A stretch of 64,000 bases of DNA from Hymenobacter cheonanensis (GCF_030581075.1 NZ_JAUQSW010000002.1:372001-436000); one strand, 5' to 3'; positions 43,801 through 53,136 are shown, counted from the first letter of the stretch. A program made the numbers and translations. Notes: generated from the sequence alone by a model not told the origin.

Positions 43801-45468
43801 CTAGCTCAGCTTGCGGTAGCGCACGCGCTTGGGCTCCACGTCGCCGAGGCGCTTGCGCTTGGCTTCCTCGTAGTCGGTGAAGTTGCCCTCAAACCACACC
43901 ACTTCCGAGTCGCCCTCAAAGGCCAGGATGTGGGTGGCTAGCCGGTCCAGAAACCAGCGGTCGTGCGAGATGATAACGGCGCAGCCGGCGAAGTTCTCCA
44001 GCGCATCTTCCAGGGCCCGGATGGCGTTCACGTCCAGGTCGTTGGTTGGCTCGTCGAGCAGCAGCAGGTTGGCACCCTGTTTAAGCGTCATGGCCAGGTG
44101 CACCCGGTTTTTCTCGCCGCCCGAAAGCGTGCCGACCTTCTTCTCCTGGTCGCCGCCCCCGAAGTTGAACTTGCTGACGTAGGCCCGCGAGTTGACGGGC
44201 CGGCCGGCTAGCAGCATGGTTTCGGTACCGCCCGTGATGGTGTCGAACACCGACTTGCTGCCATCGAGCGAGTCGTGCTGCTGGTCGATGTAGGCCGTTT
44301 GCACCGTAGGGCCCACCACGAAGGTGCCCGCGTCGGGCGCCATCTGGTCGGTTATCATCCGGAAAAGTGTGGTTTTGCCCGCGCCGTTGGGCCCAATGAT
44401 GCCCACAATGCCGCCCTGCGGCAGCGAGAAACTCAGGTTCTCAAACAGCAGCTTGTCGCCGAATGCTTTGCGCAGGCCTTCGGCCTCAATTACTTGCGCG
44501 CCCAAGCGCGGGCCGTCGGGGATGAACAGTTCGAGCTTCTGCTCTTTGTCCTTGGCTTCTTCGCCGGCTAGCTTCTCGTAGTTGGCCAGGCGGGCTTTGC
44601 CCTTGCTCTGGCGGGCTTTGGGCGACATACGCACCCAGTCCAGCTCGCGCTGCAGGGTTTTGGCGCGCTTGCTTTCGGTGTTTTCTTCCTTGGCCAGGCG
44701 CTCGGTTTTCTGCTCCAGCCAGCTGCTGTAGTTGCCCTTCCACGGAATGCCCGAGCCACGGTCGAGTTCCAGAATCCAGCCCGCCACGTTGTCGAGGAAG
44801 TAGCGGTCGTGGGTTACGGCGATTACCGTGCCCTTGTACTGCTGCAAGTGCTGCTCCAGCCACAGCACGCTTTCGGCGTCGAGGTGGTTGGTGGGCTCGT
44901 CAAGCAGCAGCACATCAGGCTCTTGCAGCAGCAGGCGGCACAGGGCCACGCGGCGCTTCTCGCCGCCCGAAAGGTTGCCGATTACGGCTTCCTGGGGCGG
45001 AGTGCGCAGGGCGTCCATGGCGCGCTCCAGCTTGCTGTCGAGGTTCCAGGCGTCGAGTTGGTCCAGCCGCTCCTGCACCTTGCCCTGGCGGTCGAGCAGC
45101 TTGTCGAAGTCGGCGTCTTCGGCGCCGAAGGCCTCGTTTATTTCGTCGTATTCTTTGAGCAGGGCCACGGTTTCGGCCACGCCTTCTTCTACCACGTCGC
45201 GCACGGTTTTGCTAGGGTCGAGCTGGGGCTCCTGCTCGAGGTAGCCCACCGAGTAGCCGGGCGAAAACACGACTTCGCCCTGAAACTGCTTGTCGACGCC
45301 GGCAATGATTTTCAAGAGGCTCGACTTGCCCGAGCCGTTGAGGCCGAGCACGCCGATTTTGGCGCCGTAGAAAAACGAGAGGTAAATATTTTTGAGAACT
45401 TGCTTCTGGGGCGGGTAAATCTTGCTTACCCCGGCCATGCTGAAAATAATGGTGGGTTGGTCGGACAT
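43801..45468 (-). CDS. ettA: Energy-dependent translational throttle protein EttA (ABC-F)
   Basis: 555 residues with two ABC domains in tandem and no membrane part. Walker A motifs are GLNGSGKSSLLK and GPNGAGKTTLFR; signatures LSGGEKRRVALCR and LSGGEKNRVHLAM; Walker B LLLDEPTNHLDAES and LLLDEPTNDLDVNA. Between them is the charged linker (MSPKARQSKGKARLANYEKL) that enters the ribosome E site. EttA gates elongation in response to the ATP/ADP ratio. ATG 45468 is the family start. A perfect TAGCTTTG -7 box is at 45508-45515. Confidence 0.95.
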   Translation of the reverse strand: MSDQPTIIFSMAGVSKIYPPQKQVLKNIYLSFFYGAKIGVLGLNGSGKSSLLKIIAGVDKQFQGEVVFSPGYSVGYLEQEPQLDPSKTVRDVVEEGVAETVALLKEYDEINEAFGAEDADFDKLLDRQGKVQERLDQLDAWNLDSKLERAMDALRTPPQEAVIGNLSGGEKRRVALCRLLLQEPDVLLLDEPTNHLDAESVLWLEQHLQQYKGTVIAVTHDRYFLDNVAGWILELDRGSGIPWKGNYSSWLEQKTERLAKEENTESKRAKTLQRELDWVRMSPKARQSKGKARLANYEKLAGEEAKDKEQKLELFIPDGPRLGAQVIEAEGLRKAFGDKLLFENLSFSLPQGGIVGIIGPNGAGKTTLFRMITDQMAPDAGTFVVGPTVQTAYIDQQHDSLDGSKSVFDTITGGTETMLLAGRPVNSRAYVSKFNFGGGDQEKKVGTLSGGEKNRVHLAMTLKQGANLLLLDEPTNDLDVNAIRALEDALENFAGCAVIISHDRWFLDRLATHILAFEGDSEVVWFEGNFTDYEEAKRKRLGDVEPKRVRYRKLS

Positions 45469-45507
45469 GAGGGGCCAGGAACTGGTAAAGGATGAGTGGA
45501 CTAGTTG

Positions 45508-45515
45508 CAAAGCTA
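45508..45515 (-). promoter_or_regulatory. Perfect -7 box (TAGCTTTG) of ettA
   Basis: Exact TAnnTTTG on the minus strand, 39 nt before the start codon. Confidence 0.65.
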
Positions 45516-45750
45516 CCGTTTAAAAACAGCTCGGGCCGCTAGCCCCCAACCGAAAAAAAACCACTCTTTGGGGCTGGCAAACACGGATTTTGCCCGCAAC
45601 GCGTTGGCAAGCCGGGCCCAAGCGGAAACCTAAATGCGCCAACACCGTCCTGCTGAATGCCCGCAACCAATTTTGCGCGTAAACTTGTAATTCATTCCCG
45701 TACTGCGTTCGGTGCCCCTCACCTGGCTAGCCAACGTTTTTGCCCCACTC

Positions 45751-45758
45751 TACCTTTC
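45751..45758 (+). promoter_or_regulatory. -7 box (TACCTTTC) of the DUF349 gene
   Basis: TACCTTTC differs from consensus in the last base and ends 10 nt before ATG 45769. Confidence 0.5.
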
Positions 45759-45768
45759 CCATTCCCCA

Positions 45769-47088
45769 ATGGAACTCCCCGACCACCCGCTCACGGAAGC
45801 TCGCCGCTATGGCTACGTGGAAGACGGGGGCGTGTGGCTACGGCCAACGCTCGGCCAGCCGGCCCGTCGCATCGGCCAGGTAAAAGATACCGACGACGAT
45901 GCCCTACGCTATTTTGGCCAACGCTACGAGGCGTTCCGGACCAAAATCGACGAGCTTTTGCAGCGCATGCAAGCCGCTGATAACCAAGGCTCTTTCCTGA
46001 TGAAGCTGCTGCACCTGCAGGAGCAAACCAAGCAGCACGATGGCCTCGGCGACTACGAGAGCCTGCACCGCCGCCTGCAGGAGGCCGAGCAGCAACTCAA
46101 CGTGTCGGTAGCCCGCAACCGCGAGAAAAACCTGGCTACTAAAGTCAGCCTCATTGCCCAGGCCGAAGCCCTGCGCGACACCGTGGAGTGGATTACAGCC
46201 AGCGAAACGGTGAAGGACCTGCGCCAGGCCTGGCTCAAAACCGGGCCCGTAGACAAGGCCCTGACCGAGGACTTGGAAAGCCGCTTCCACGGCGCGGTAC
46301 AGGAGTTTTTCGACCGCCGCAAGGCTTTCCAAACCGACCGCAAGGCCCTGGCCCGCCGCACCGTGGAGCGCTACCGCGACCTCGTGAACCAGGCCGAGGC
46401 ACTCAAAAACTCCGACCAGTTCGAGGCCACTTCACGCCAGCTTAAGCAGCTGCAAACGGCGTGGCGCGAAATCAACGGTACCTTGCCCAAAAAGCAGGCT
46501 GCCGAGCTGTGGACCAAGTTTCGGGCCGCCAACAACCACTTTTTCGAGCGCCTCAAAAAGCACATCGAAACCCAGCGCCCCGTGGAGGTGCGCGCCGGCG
46601 CGGCCCCGGGCTCGCCCGAGGAAAGCCTGTTGCGCAAGCGCGAGCTGGCCAAGCGCGCCGAGGCCCTCATTGCCCTGCCGCCCAACCAGGGCGTGACCCA
46701 GGCCAAGGCCCTGCAAACCGAGTGGAAGCAGAGTGGCGCCGTGCGCGGCCCCGAGAGTGACCAGCTGTGGCAGCGCTTTATGCTGGCCTGCGACAAGGTG
46801 TTTGAAATGAGTGCCTTAGATTACTACCTGCGCAAGCGCCAGGCCGAGGGCGCCGCGCCGCTAGCCCCCGCCGAGCGGGCGCAGGCTGCCACGGTGGCCC
46901 TGCGTAAATTTATCGAGAGCGACCGCCAGGAGCTGGCTACGCTCCAGGACAATTTGGGTAAGCTCAACTCTTCGGCGGCCAACGACCAGTTCCGGCAGTT
47001 GTTGCAAGGAAAAATTCGCACCTTTGAGCGGAAGATTCAAACGAAAACCGAGCTAATTGCCCTGTTTCAGCTGCCCATCACGGGCTAA
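45769..47088 (+). CDS. DUF349 repeat protein
   Basis: 439 residues, nearly all helical, with at least three DUF349 units. Each has the pattern 'L..A..L....++......+.L...W...G.v......LW.+F': AEALRDTVEWITASETVKDL with RQAWLKTGPV; AEALKNSDQFEATSRQLKQL with TAWREINGTLP; AEALIALPPNQGVTQAKALQ with TEWKQSGAV. DUF349 proteins are cytoplasmic and of unknown function. ATG 45769 follows a TACCTTTC box. The next gene starts 79 nt downstream. Confidence 0.85.
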   Translation: MELPDHPLTEARRYGYVEDGGVWLRPTLGQPARRIGQVKDTDDDALRYFGQRYEAFRTKIDELLQRMQAADNQGSFLMKLLHLQEQTKQHDGLGDYESLHRRLQEAEQQLNVSVARNREKNLATKVSLIAQAEALRDTVEWITASETVKDLRQAWLKTGPVDKALTEDLESRFHGAVQEFFDRRKAFQTDRKALARRTVERYRDLVNQAEALKNSDQFEATSRQLKQLQTAWREINGTLPKKQAAELWTKFRAANNHFFERLKKHIETQRPVEVRAGAAPGSPEESLLRKRELAKRAEALIALPPNQGVTQAKALQTEWKQSGAVRGPESDQLWQRFMLACDKVFEMSALDYYLRKRQAEGAAPLAPAERAQAATVALRKFIESDRQELATLQDNLGKLNSSAANDQFRQLLQGKIRTFERKIQTKTELIALFQLPITG

Positions 47089-47155
47089 CCTTCACTGTCG
47101 CGCTTACGTAGCGCCGGTGCTACTTATATTTAGCAACCTTTTTTCACGTCTTTCC

Positions 47156-47163
47156 CACTTTCG
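47156..47163 (+). promoter_or_regulatory. -7 box (CACTTTCG) of the DUF2795-like gene
   Basis: CACTTTCG is two bases off consensus and only 3 nt before ATG 47167. Confidence 0.3.
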
Positions 47164-47166
47164 ACT

Positions 47167-47388
47167 ATGTACTGGACTCTCGAACTCGCTTCCTATCTGG
47201 AAGATGCGCCCTGGCCCGCCACCAAAGATGAACTCATTGACTTTTCTATCCGCTCGGGCGCCCCGATGGAAGTGGTTGAAAACCTGCAAGGTTTGGAAGA
47301 TGATGGGCAGCCCTACGAGAACATCGAAGAAGTATGGCCCGACTACCCGACCAAGGAGGACTTCATGTTCAACGAGGACGAGTACTAA
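47167..47388 (+). CDS. DUF2795-like small acidic protein
   Basis: 73 residues, very acidic, beginning YWTLELASYLEDAPWPATKD and including LIDFSIRSGAPMEVVENLQG, which matches the DUF2795 pattern of a small helical domain. Orthologues of this exact length are common in Bacteroidota, often as single genes. No catalytic residues are seen; a DNA- or protein-binding adaptor role has been proposed for the family without proof. It ends just before a repeat. Confidence 0.8.
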   Translation: MYWTLELASYLEDAPWPATKDELIDFSIRSGAPMEVVENLQGLEDDGQPYENIEEVWPDYPTKEDFMFNEDEY

Positions 47389-47390
47389 GG

Positions 47391-47510
47391 TCAATTAGCA
47401 GTTATCAGTGAGCAATTAGTAATTGCTCGTCAGGCACTTGCGCTAGGCTCCTTATCCTACCACCAAGCTTCGCTGAGATTGATAACTGCTACTTGCTCAC
47501 TGCTAATTGA
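47391..47510. repeat. AT-rich shuffled inverted repeat overlapping the next gene start
   Basis: TCAATTAGCAGT (47391-47402) pairs with ACTGCTAATTGA (47499-47510); AGTTATCA (47400-47407) with TGATAACT (47480-47487); TGAGCAA (47409-47415) with TTGCTCA (47493-47499). The modules are those of the common AATTAGCAGTTA-type intergenic repeats. The right arm is read as the first codons of the ABC gene. Confidence 0.75.
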
Positions 47511-48222
47511 AAACCTAATCGCGGGGTACCCCAACCGGGTGCTGCTCCGCGATTTTTCGTTGGCGCTGCCCACAGCGCCAACCTTCGTGGCCGTGCTAGG
47601 GCACAACGGCGCGGGCAAAACCACTTTGTTTCGGGTGCTCACGGGGCAGCTGCCCTACCAGGGCTCGGTGCGGCTGGGCGGGCCCGAGGAGCTGCGCACG
47701 CTGCGCGGCCCGGCGCTGGCCCGGCGGCTAGGCTACCTGCCCCAGCGCGGTGCCCTCGGTTTTGGCCTAGCCGTGCGCGAGCTAGTGGTGATGGGCCGCT
47801 ACCGCCACCACGGCCTGCTGAGCAGCTACGGCCCCAGCGACTACGCCCGCGCCGATGCCGCCCTGGCAGCCGTAGGCGCCGGTCACCTGGCCCAGCAGGA
47901 CTTCCGGCAGCTTTCGGGCGGCGAGCAGCAGCTGGTGTGGCTAGCCCAGCTTAGCCTACAAGACGCGCCGCTGTACCTGCTTGATGAGCCCACGCAGCAG
48001 CTGGACGTGTACCACCGGCGGCGCATTTTTGCCTTGCTAAGCGCCTGGGTAACAGTGGAAGGCCGCACTATTTTGTGCAGCACCCACGACCTGGACAGCC
48101 TGCCCGAAATACCGGGCTTTCTGCTGAATGTGTCGCGCCCGCAACCGGCGCTGGTGCCCATCAAAGAAGAATCAGTGCAGGCCGAGCGGGAGTTTCTGGA
48201 GCGAACCCCGCGCCGGCCTTAA
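47479..48222 (+). CDS. ABC transporter ATP-binding protein (iron/cobalamin-uptake type)
   Basis: About 247 residues. Walker A LGHNGAGKTTLFRVL, Q-loop GYLPQRGAL, signature LSGGEQQLVWLAQ, Walker B LYLLDEPTQQLD and H-loop CSTHDLD are all intact. The order and the RELVVMGRYRHHGLL insertion resemble FecE/BtuD-like ATPases. No permease or binding protein is adjacent, so it must work with a distant membrane partner. There is no ATG near the N-terminus: the first ~11 codons (from TTG 47479) come from a repeat, so the native start seems to have been replaced. Confidence 0.75.
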   Translation: MITATCSLLIENLIAGYPNRVLLRDFSLALPTAPTFVAVLGHNGAGKTTLFRVLTGQLPYQGSVRLGGPEELRTLRGPALARRLGYLPQRGALGFGLAVRELVVMGRYRHHGLLSSYGPSDYARADAALAAVGAGHLAQQDFRQLSGGEQQLVWLAQLSLQDAPLYLLDEPTQQLDVYHRRRIFALLSAWVTVEGRTILCSTHDLDSLPEIPGFLLNVSRPQPALVPIKEESVQAEREFLERTPRRP

Positions 48223-48267
48223 TTTGGCGGCGTGGAGCGGGCCACCAGGCTCGTTTCGCCTTTCTGC

Positions 48268-49713
48268 ATGGCTACCGCCCCGCGCCGCGCCCCCCAACCC
48301 GAGCTGTGGAACCGGCTCGTTGCGCTCGACCTCGATGGCCCCGCCGCCCTACCTTTTTCGCGCCGGCTAGCCCGCGATAATGGCTGGCCGCCCGCCTTTG
48401 CCGAGCGCGTAGTGCTGGAATACAAGAAGTTTGTGTATCTGGCCGCCACCTGCGGCCACCCCGTCACGCCCTCCGACGAGGTAGACCAGGCCTGGCACCT
48501 GCACTTGGTATACACCCGCTCGTACTGGGATGAGCTGTGCGGGCAGGTGCTGGGCTTTGCGCTGCACCACGGCCCTACCCAGGGCGGGGCGGCCGAGGGC
48601 CACAAGTTTCAGGATTGGTACGCGGCCACGCGGCAGGCTTACGAAGCCGCCTTTGGCAGCGCGCCCCCGGCCGATATCTGGCCGCCGGCCGCCGTGCGCT
48701 TTGGCGATGCACCGCACTTCCGCCGGGTAAATATGCGGGGTAAGTGGCTGCTGCCCAAGCCCCGGCTGCCCCGCTGGCAGTGGCCGCGGCTAGCCACCGG
48801 GCAGCTGGCGGCGCTGGCCCTGGCGGCCCTACTGGTGCTGGCCGGCTGCACTGCCCGCACGCCGCTCAATCCGTTTAACTGGTACGGCACCGAGTTTCTG
48901 CTGCTCTTCTGGACGCTAGGTGCCACTCTGCTGCCGCTGGCCTGCTGGGCGCGCTACCGGGGCCGGGGGCCACTGGAAGACTACCCCGGCGAGCTGCCCA
49001 GTACCTACGCCCTGGCCCGGCTAGCCCAGCGCGGCCGCCTGGTGGCCGATAGCGCGCTGGCGGCGCTTTCCTACGCGGGGCACATTGTGTTTCCGGCCCC
49101 CAATGTGGTGATGCGCACCAGCCAGGCGCCCCCCACCAACGCTTACGAGCTGAGCATCTGGCGCGAGATAGGCCCCACCGGCTCGCCGCTGGCCGAAACC
49201 CGCCGCTGGGGCCTGAGTGCCAGCAACGCTGCCCTGCGCGCGCTCGATGAGGAGCTTTTGGCCACCGGCCTGCTGCTACCTGCCCCGGAGCGCCAGCGCC
49301 TCAACCGGCTGCCGCTGGCCGCCGCCGCCGCGCTAGGCCTGTTTGGCCTGGTGAAGCTACTGGTGGGGCTAAGCCGGGGCCGGCCGGTAGAGTTTCTGAT
49401 TATCTCCCTAGTTGTCCTGGCGTTTGCCACCATCCTTCTTACGCAGCTCGGGGCCTGGGCTACCGGCCGGGGGGCCACTGTGCTGCGTGGCATTGCGGAG
49501 CGGCTAGCCCGGCAGCGCGGCCGGGCCGATGGCCCGAACGTCGTTATTATGGCCGTGGCGGTATTGGGGATAAGCAGCCTGCACTCGCTGGGCCTCGGCC
49601 AGCTGGCCGCTAGCCTGGCACCGGCTGCCGATGGTAGCGGCGGCGACAGCGGCGGCTCGGGCTGTGGCGGCGGTGGGTGCGGCGGGGGCGGCTGCGGGGG
49701 CTGTGGCAGCTAG
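48268..49713 (+). CDS. TIGR04222-like membrane protein with Cys/Gly tail
   Basis: 481 residues. The N-terminal 130 residues carry DEVDQAWHLHLVYTRSYWDE, the W-H-x-H-L pattern of glycine-rich-domain (GRDP/DUF1399-like) proteins. Membrane helices lie near 172-190, 205-225, 357-375 and 385-405; a domain like TIGR04222 (YALARLAQRGRLVADSALAAL and ALDEELLATGLLL) sits between. The C-terminus ends in SGCGGGGCGGGGCGGCGS, four cysteines in glycine. Such tails may bind metal or be modified. ATG 48268; GTG 48232 is in frame. It overlaps the end of crtY by 4 nt. Confidence 0.7.
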   Translation: MATAPRRAPQPELWNRLVALDLDGPAALPFSRRLARDNGWPPAFAERVVLEYKKFVYLAATCGHPVTPSDEVDQAWHLHLVYTRSYWDELCGQVLGFALHHGPTQGGAAEGHKFQDWYAATRQAYEAAFGSAPPADIWPPAAVRFGDAPHFRRVNMRGKWLLPKPRLPRWQWPRLATGQLAALALAALLVLAGCTARTPLNPFNWYGTEFLLLFWTLGATLLPLACWARYRGRGPLEDYPGELPSTYALARLAQRGRLVADSALAALSYAGHIVFPAPNVVMRTSQAPPTNAYELSIWREIGPTGSPLAETRRWGLSASNAALRALDEELLATGLLLPAPERQRLNRLPLAAAAALGLFGLVKLLVGLSRGRPVEFLIISLVVLAFATILLTQLGAWATGRGATVLRGIAERLARQRGRADGPNVVIMAVAVLGISSLHSLGLGQLAASLAPAADGSGGDSGGSGCGGGGCGGGGCGGCGS

Positions 49714-50906
49714 CGCCGCCCCGGCCGGCCACGCAGCACGTGCCCGATAGAGCGCATAAATGGTCCCGGTGCCACCGAATTCATGATGCGCAGGTTGTCG
49801 GCCCAGCTGGTTTTTTCATCCAGAAACTGAAAGATGCGCCCCACTGGGTTGTGCTCGAACAGCTGCTGGAAGATGTCGCGGGTCATCTCGCCCCGGCGCT
49901 GCATAATGTCCAGCAGCAGCGTGTCGAACAGGCGAAACTGCCAGCGGTCGCCGGTGGGGTCGGCGGGCGGCTGGCCGGTGGCCGCCAGCGCCGCCACCAG
50001 CCGCGCCGACTGCGCCTGAATGCGCCGGAAAGCGTAGCCCGTGCTAGGCTTGGCGCGCCCGGCCCGGGTGCCAAGGTTAATGATGTGCGCCCCAACCGTG
50101 GCGGGCAGCGGGTGGTCAGTCATCGGGATGGCGCCCACTTCCTCAGCCGTGATATGGTACTCGGCGTCGGCCAGCCCTAGCGCATTTTGCAGATAATCAA
50201 CAATATGCCTTTCGTAGTCAGCCTTCGCCAGCACCTGTGCCGAAAACAGCGTGTACTCGACCAGGGCGCGGCGCGGGCCAAAGGGCAGCACGTACATAAA
50301 GCGCGCCTCGTGGTGCTGCTCGCCCCGAAAATCCATGAACTCGACCACGCCGGGGTTGAAAACGTCGCGGGTAGTCTCAATTTCCCACCCCACAAAGTGT
50401 TGCAGCAGGTAGCGGTGCTTAGCGGGCCGGGGCTCGAAGTAGGGCGGGCGGCTGTCGAAGGCGTAGCGGGCGGTGAACTCCTCGCCGGCCTCGGTGCGAA
50501 CCCGCACGCCCGCCGGCGTGTTTTCGAGCTGGCTGGCCCGGCCGCGCAGCACTGTGAACTGCGCCGGCCGGGCAGCCAGCGCCTGGTGCACGAATTGATA
50601 AAAATCTAAGCCTTTAATAGTACGATAGCGATACTGGCCCAGGGCGAAAACCTGCGCAAAACCGGGGCTGCGGAAAGCTATGTTCGCCCACTCGCCGGTG
50701 GCTAGCCCGTCGAAGGGCGTGGGCTCATCGGCCCAGAACGACCAGGTGCGGTCGTTCTGGTCTTTGGCCTCGGGCTCGATGAGCAGCACACGCTTAGCGG
50801 CCAGGCGCGGCTCCTGGGCCAGGTGGTAGGCCAGGCTGAGGCCAGCCGCGCCGCCGCCCACCAGCAGGTAGTCGTAGGTGGGCGCAGAATCGGGGGGCTG
50901 GGGCAT
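49710..50906 (-). CDS. crtY: Lycopene beta-cyclase (CrtY type)
   Basis: 398 residues. It closes beta-ionone rings on lycopene to make beta-carotene. Dinucleotide fold DYLLVGGGAAGLSLAYHLA near 12-30, then LLIEPEAKDQNDRTWSFW, DSRPPYFEPRP and YLLQHFVGWEIET, FMYVLPFGPRRALVEYT, and AIPMTDHPLP, all typical of the CrtY/CrtL family. It is membrane-associated. No other carotenoid gene is nearby, so it is a detached member of the pathway. ATG 50906. Confidence 0.9.
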   Translation of the reverse strand: MPQPPDSAPTYDYLLVGGGAAGLSLAYHLAQEPRLAAKRVLLIEPEAKDQNDRTWSFWADEPTPFDGLATGEWANIAFRSPGFAQVFALGQYRYRTIKGLDFYQFVHQALAARPAQFTVLRGRASQLENTPAGVRVRTEAGEEFTARYAFDSRPPYFEPRPAKHRYLLQHFVGWEIETTRDVFNPGVVEFMDFRGEQHHEARFMYVLPFGPRRALVEYTLFSAQVLAKADYERHIVDYLQNALGLADAEYHITAEEVGAIPMTDHPLPATVGAHIINLGTRAGRAKPSTGYAFRRIQAQSARLVAALAATGQPPADPTGDRWQFRLFDTLLLDIMQRRGEMTRDIFQQLFEHNPVGRIFQFLDEKTSWADNLRIMNSVAPGPFMRSIGHVLRGRPGRR

Positions 50907-51031
50907 GGCACAAAGATGGGGCTAGCCAACAGCTTTGCTGATTTAGTGTTAGGTTCGTAGTCGCAAGTCTGTGATTAGCCACAAACTAGTATTTTTTTTA
51001 GTATTTCCCGGTGCGTTTTTACGACCGGCTC

Positions 51032-51039
51032 TATCTTAC
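51032..51039 (+). promoter_or_regulatory. -7 box (TATCTTAC) of the OmpA/PD40 gene
   Basis: TATCTTAC is two bases off TAnnTTTG and 3 nt before ATG 51043. Confidence 0.3.
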
Positions 51040-51042
51040 GCT

Positions 51043-53136
51043 ATGTCCCTGAAATCGGTGCTCTATTTTATGCCGGCCGTAGCCATCGGCTTATTAGCTG
51101 CTTCCACCGCCCAGGCCCAAACCGTGCTGTGGGCGGCCAAGGTGGAAGCCGTGTCGTCGCAAAAAGCCAAGGGCAAGGAGCCTTTTGCCCCCGAAAAGGT
51201 GCTGGGCGAGCCCAACTCCCAGCCGCTGGGCCAGATTAACAACGAAGCCTGGATTCCGGCCAAGGATGGCTCCAACGAGTTTATCGAGGTGCGCTTCGCC
51301 AAGTCGCTTATCGCGCAGCAAGTAACGGTTATCGAGAGCTTTAACCCCGGCTCGGTTACCAAGATTGAGTTGATTGACATTAAGGGCGAGCACCACGAAG
51401 TGTACACCAACAAGAACCCCGGCCCGCTGCCCGAGTCTTACCGCACGCTGCAAGTCAAGTTCAAGCCCGAGAAGTACCGCACCATCGGGGTGCGCGTAAC
51501 GATGAACACGGCCAAGGTAGACGGCGTAAACCAGATTGACGCCATCGGCATCGCCAACGTGGACGTGCAGATGGTGAAGCAGGATTTCAAGAACCCCGTC
51601 AAGACGGACGTCGAAACCGTGCAGATGGACTCGACGCTTAAGAACCTGGGGCCCAACATCAACGGCAAGTACGTGGATACGCACCCCGTAATTTCGCCCG
51701 ACGGGCGCACCATGTTTTTTGCCCGGCAGTTTCACCCCGGCAACGTGGGCGGCACCCGCGACCCGCAGGACATCTGGTTTTCAAAGCTGGTGAGCGGCAA
51801 GACGCAAAGCTGGGGCCTGGCCAAAAACCTGGGCACCCCGCCCAACGGCCCCGAAGACCCCAACGGGCTAGCCTCGGTGTCGGCCAACGGCCAGGTGGCG
51901 CTGCTCATCGGTGTGTACGAAGACGGCTTTATGCAGCCCAAGGGCTTCAGCACGAGCCGGCGCTCGCCGGGCGGCTGGAGCGTGCCGCAGAAGGTGCAGA
52001 TTGACAACTTCATCAACAAAGACCCCGAGCACATCGACGGCTTCCTGGCCACTTCGGGCAAGGCGCTGCTGATGGCCGTGGAGCGCCCCGACGGCCAGGG
52101 CGGCCAGGACATCTTCGTGAGCTTCCCGAAGCCCATTCCGGTGGGCGAGCAGCCCGACCCCAAGCGGGCCACGCAGTGGAGCAAGCCCATCAACCTGGGC
52201 AAGAATATCAACACGCCCGGCGCCGACTTTGCCCCCTTCCTGGCTTCTGATGATAAGACGCTATATTTCGCTTCTGATGGACACGGCGGCTATGGGAAAA
52301 GTGATATTTTTTACTCGAAACGTCTGGATAGCACCTGGACGCACTGGAGCGCCCCGCGCAACCTGGGCCCGGTGGTGAACTCGCCCGATTTTGACGCCTA
52401 CTACACCGTGTCGGCCGCCGGCGACAACGCCTACCTCGTGTCGACCCGCAACGGTACCGATGGCTCGAAGGACATCTTCCGCATTGCGCTCGCCCCGGCT
52501 TTCAAGCCTGAAGTGGTGACGCTGGTGCAAGGCAAGGTGCTGGATGCGGTGACCAAAAAGCCCATCCGGGCCATTATTCACTACGAAAACCTGGTAACGG
52601 GCGAGGAAATCGGGGTGGCCGAGTCGTCGCCGGTCGATGGCTCCTACACCATTGTGCTGCCGGCCGGCGTGCAGTACGGCTACCGCGCTGAGGCTGTGGA
52701 CTATATCGCCGAAAACGCCAGCCTCGACGCCACGGCGGCCGACAAGTACACCGAGAAAAACCAGGACTTGTTTATGGTGCCCTTCAAGGTGGGCCAGAAG
52801 GTGAAGCTCAACAACATCTTCTTCCCGCAGAGTAAGTATTATTTGCAGCCCAGCTCCTTCCCCGAACTGCTGCGTTTGGTAAAAATTCTGCGCGATTACC
52901 CGACCGTGGAAATCCTGATTGGCGGCCACACCGACAACCAGGGCGACCCGGCCCTGAACCTCAAGCTAAGCGAAGACCGGGTAGAAGCCGTGAAGAAGTA
53001 CTTGGTTAGCAAGGGTATAGACCCCAAGCGCCTTACTACGAAGGGCTTCGGCGGTACCGAGCCCATTGCCAGCAACGAGCAGGAAGAAACCCGCCGCTTC
53101 AACCGCCGGGTAGAGTTCACGATTACCAAAAAGTAA
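51043..53136 (+). CDS. OmpA-family protein with PD40 propeller and carboxypeptidase-regulatory domain
   Basis: 697 residues. Signal peptide ending STAQAQ. Residues 25-160 form a discoidin-like sandwich (FAPEKVLGEPNSQPLG and NEFIEVRFAKSL). Residues 190-480 hold PD40/WD40-like blades (THPVISPDGRTMFFAR, PFLASDDKTLYFASDGHGGY and GKSDIFYS). A CarboxypepD_reg unit follows (VQGKVLDAVTKKPIRAI), then a C-terminal OmpA domain (about 595-697; LIGGHTDNQGDPALNLKLSE, DRVEAVKKYLVSKGI, NRRVEF) that binds peptidoglycan. This build resembles T9SS-associated PorE-type proteins, and porP/sprF and gldJ follow, so I infer a role in T9SS or its envelope anchoring. Confidence 0.85.
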   Translation: MSLKSVLYFMPAVAIGLLAASTAQAQTVLWAAKVEAVSSQKAKGKEPFAPEKVLGEPNSQPLGQINNEAWIPAKDGSNEFIEVRFAKSLIAQQVTVIESFNPGSVTKIELIDIKGEHHEVYTNKNPGPLPESYRTLQVKFKPEKYRTIGVRVTMNTAKVDGVNQIDAIGIANVDVQMVKQDFKNPVKTDVETVQMDSTLKNLGPNINGKYVDTHPVISPDGRTMFFARQFHPGNVGGTRDPQDIWFSKLVSGKTQSWGLAKNLGTPPNGPEDPNGLASVSANGQVALLIGVYEDGFMQPKGFSTSRRSPGGWSVPQKVQIDNFINKDPEHIDGFLATSGKALLMAVERPDGQGGQDIFVSFPKPIPVGEQPDPKRATQWSKPINLGKNINTPGADFAPFLASDDKTLYFASDGHGGYGKSDIFYSKRLDSTWTHWSAPRNLGPVVNSPDFDAYYTVSAAGDNAYLVSTRNGTDGSKDIFRIALAPAFKPEVVTLVQGKVLDAVTKKPIRAIIHYENLVTGEEIGVAESSPVDGSYTIVLPAGVQYGYRAEAVDYIAENASLDATAADKYTEKNQDLFMVPFKVGQKVKLNNIFFPQSKYYLQPSSFPELLRLVKILRDYPTVEILIGGHTDNQGDPALNLKLSEDRVEAVKKYLVSKGIDPKRLTTKGFGGTEPIASNEQEETRRFNRRVEFTITKK

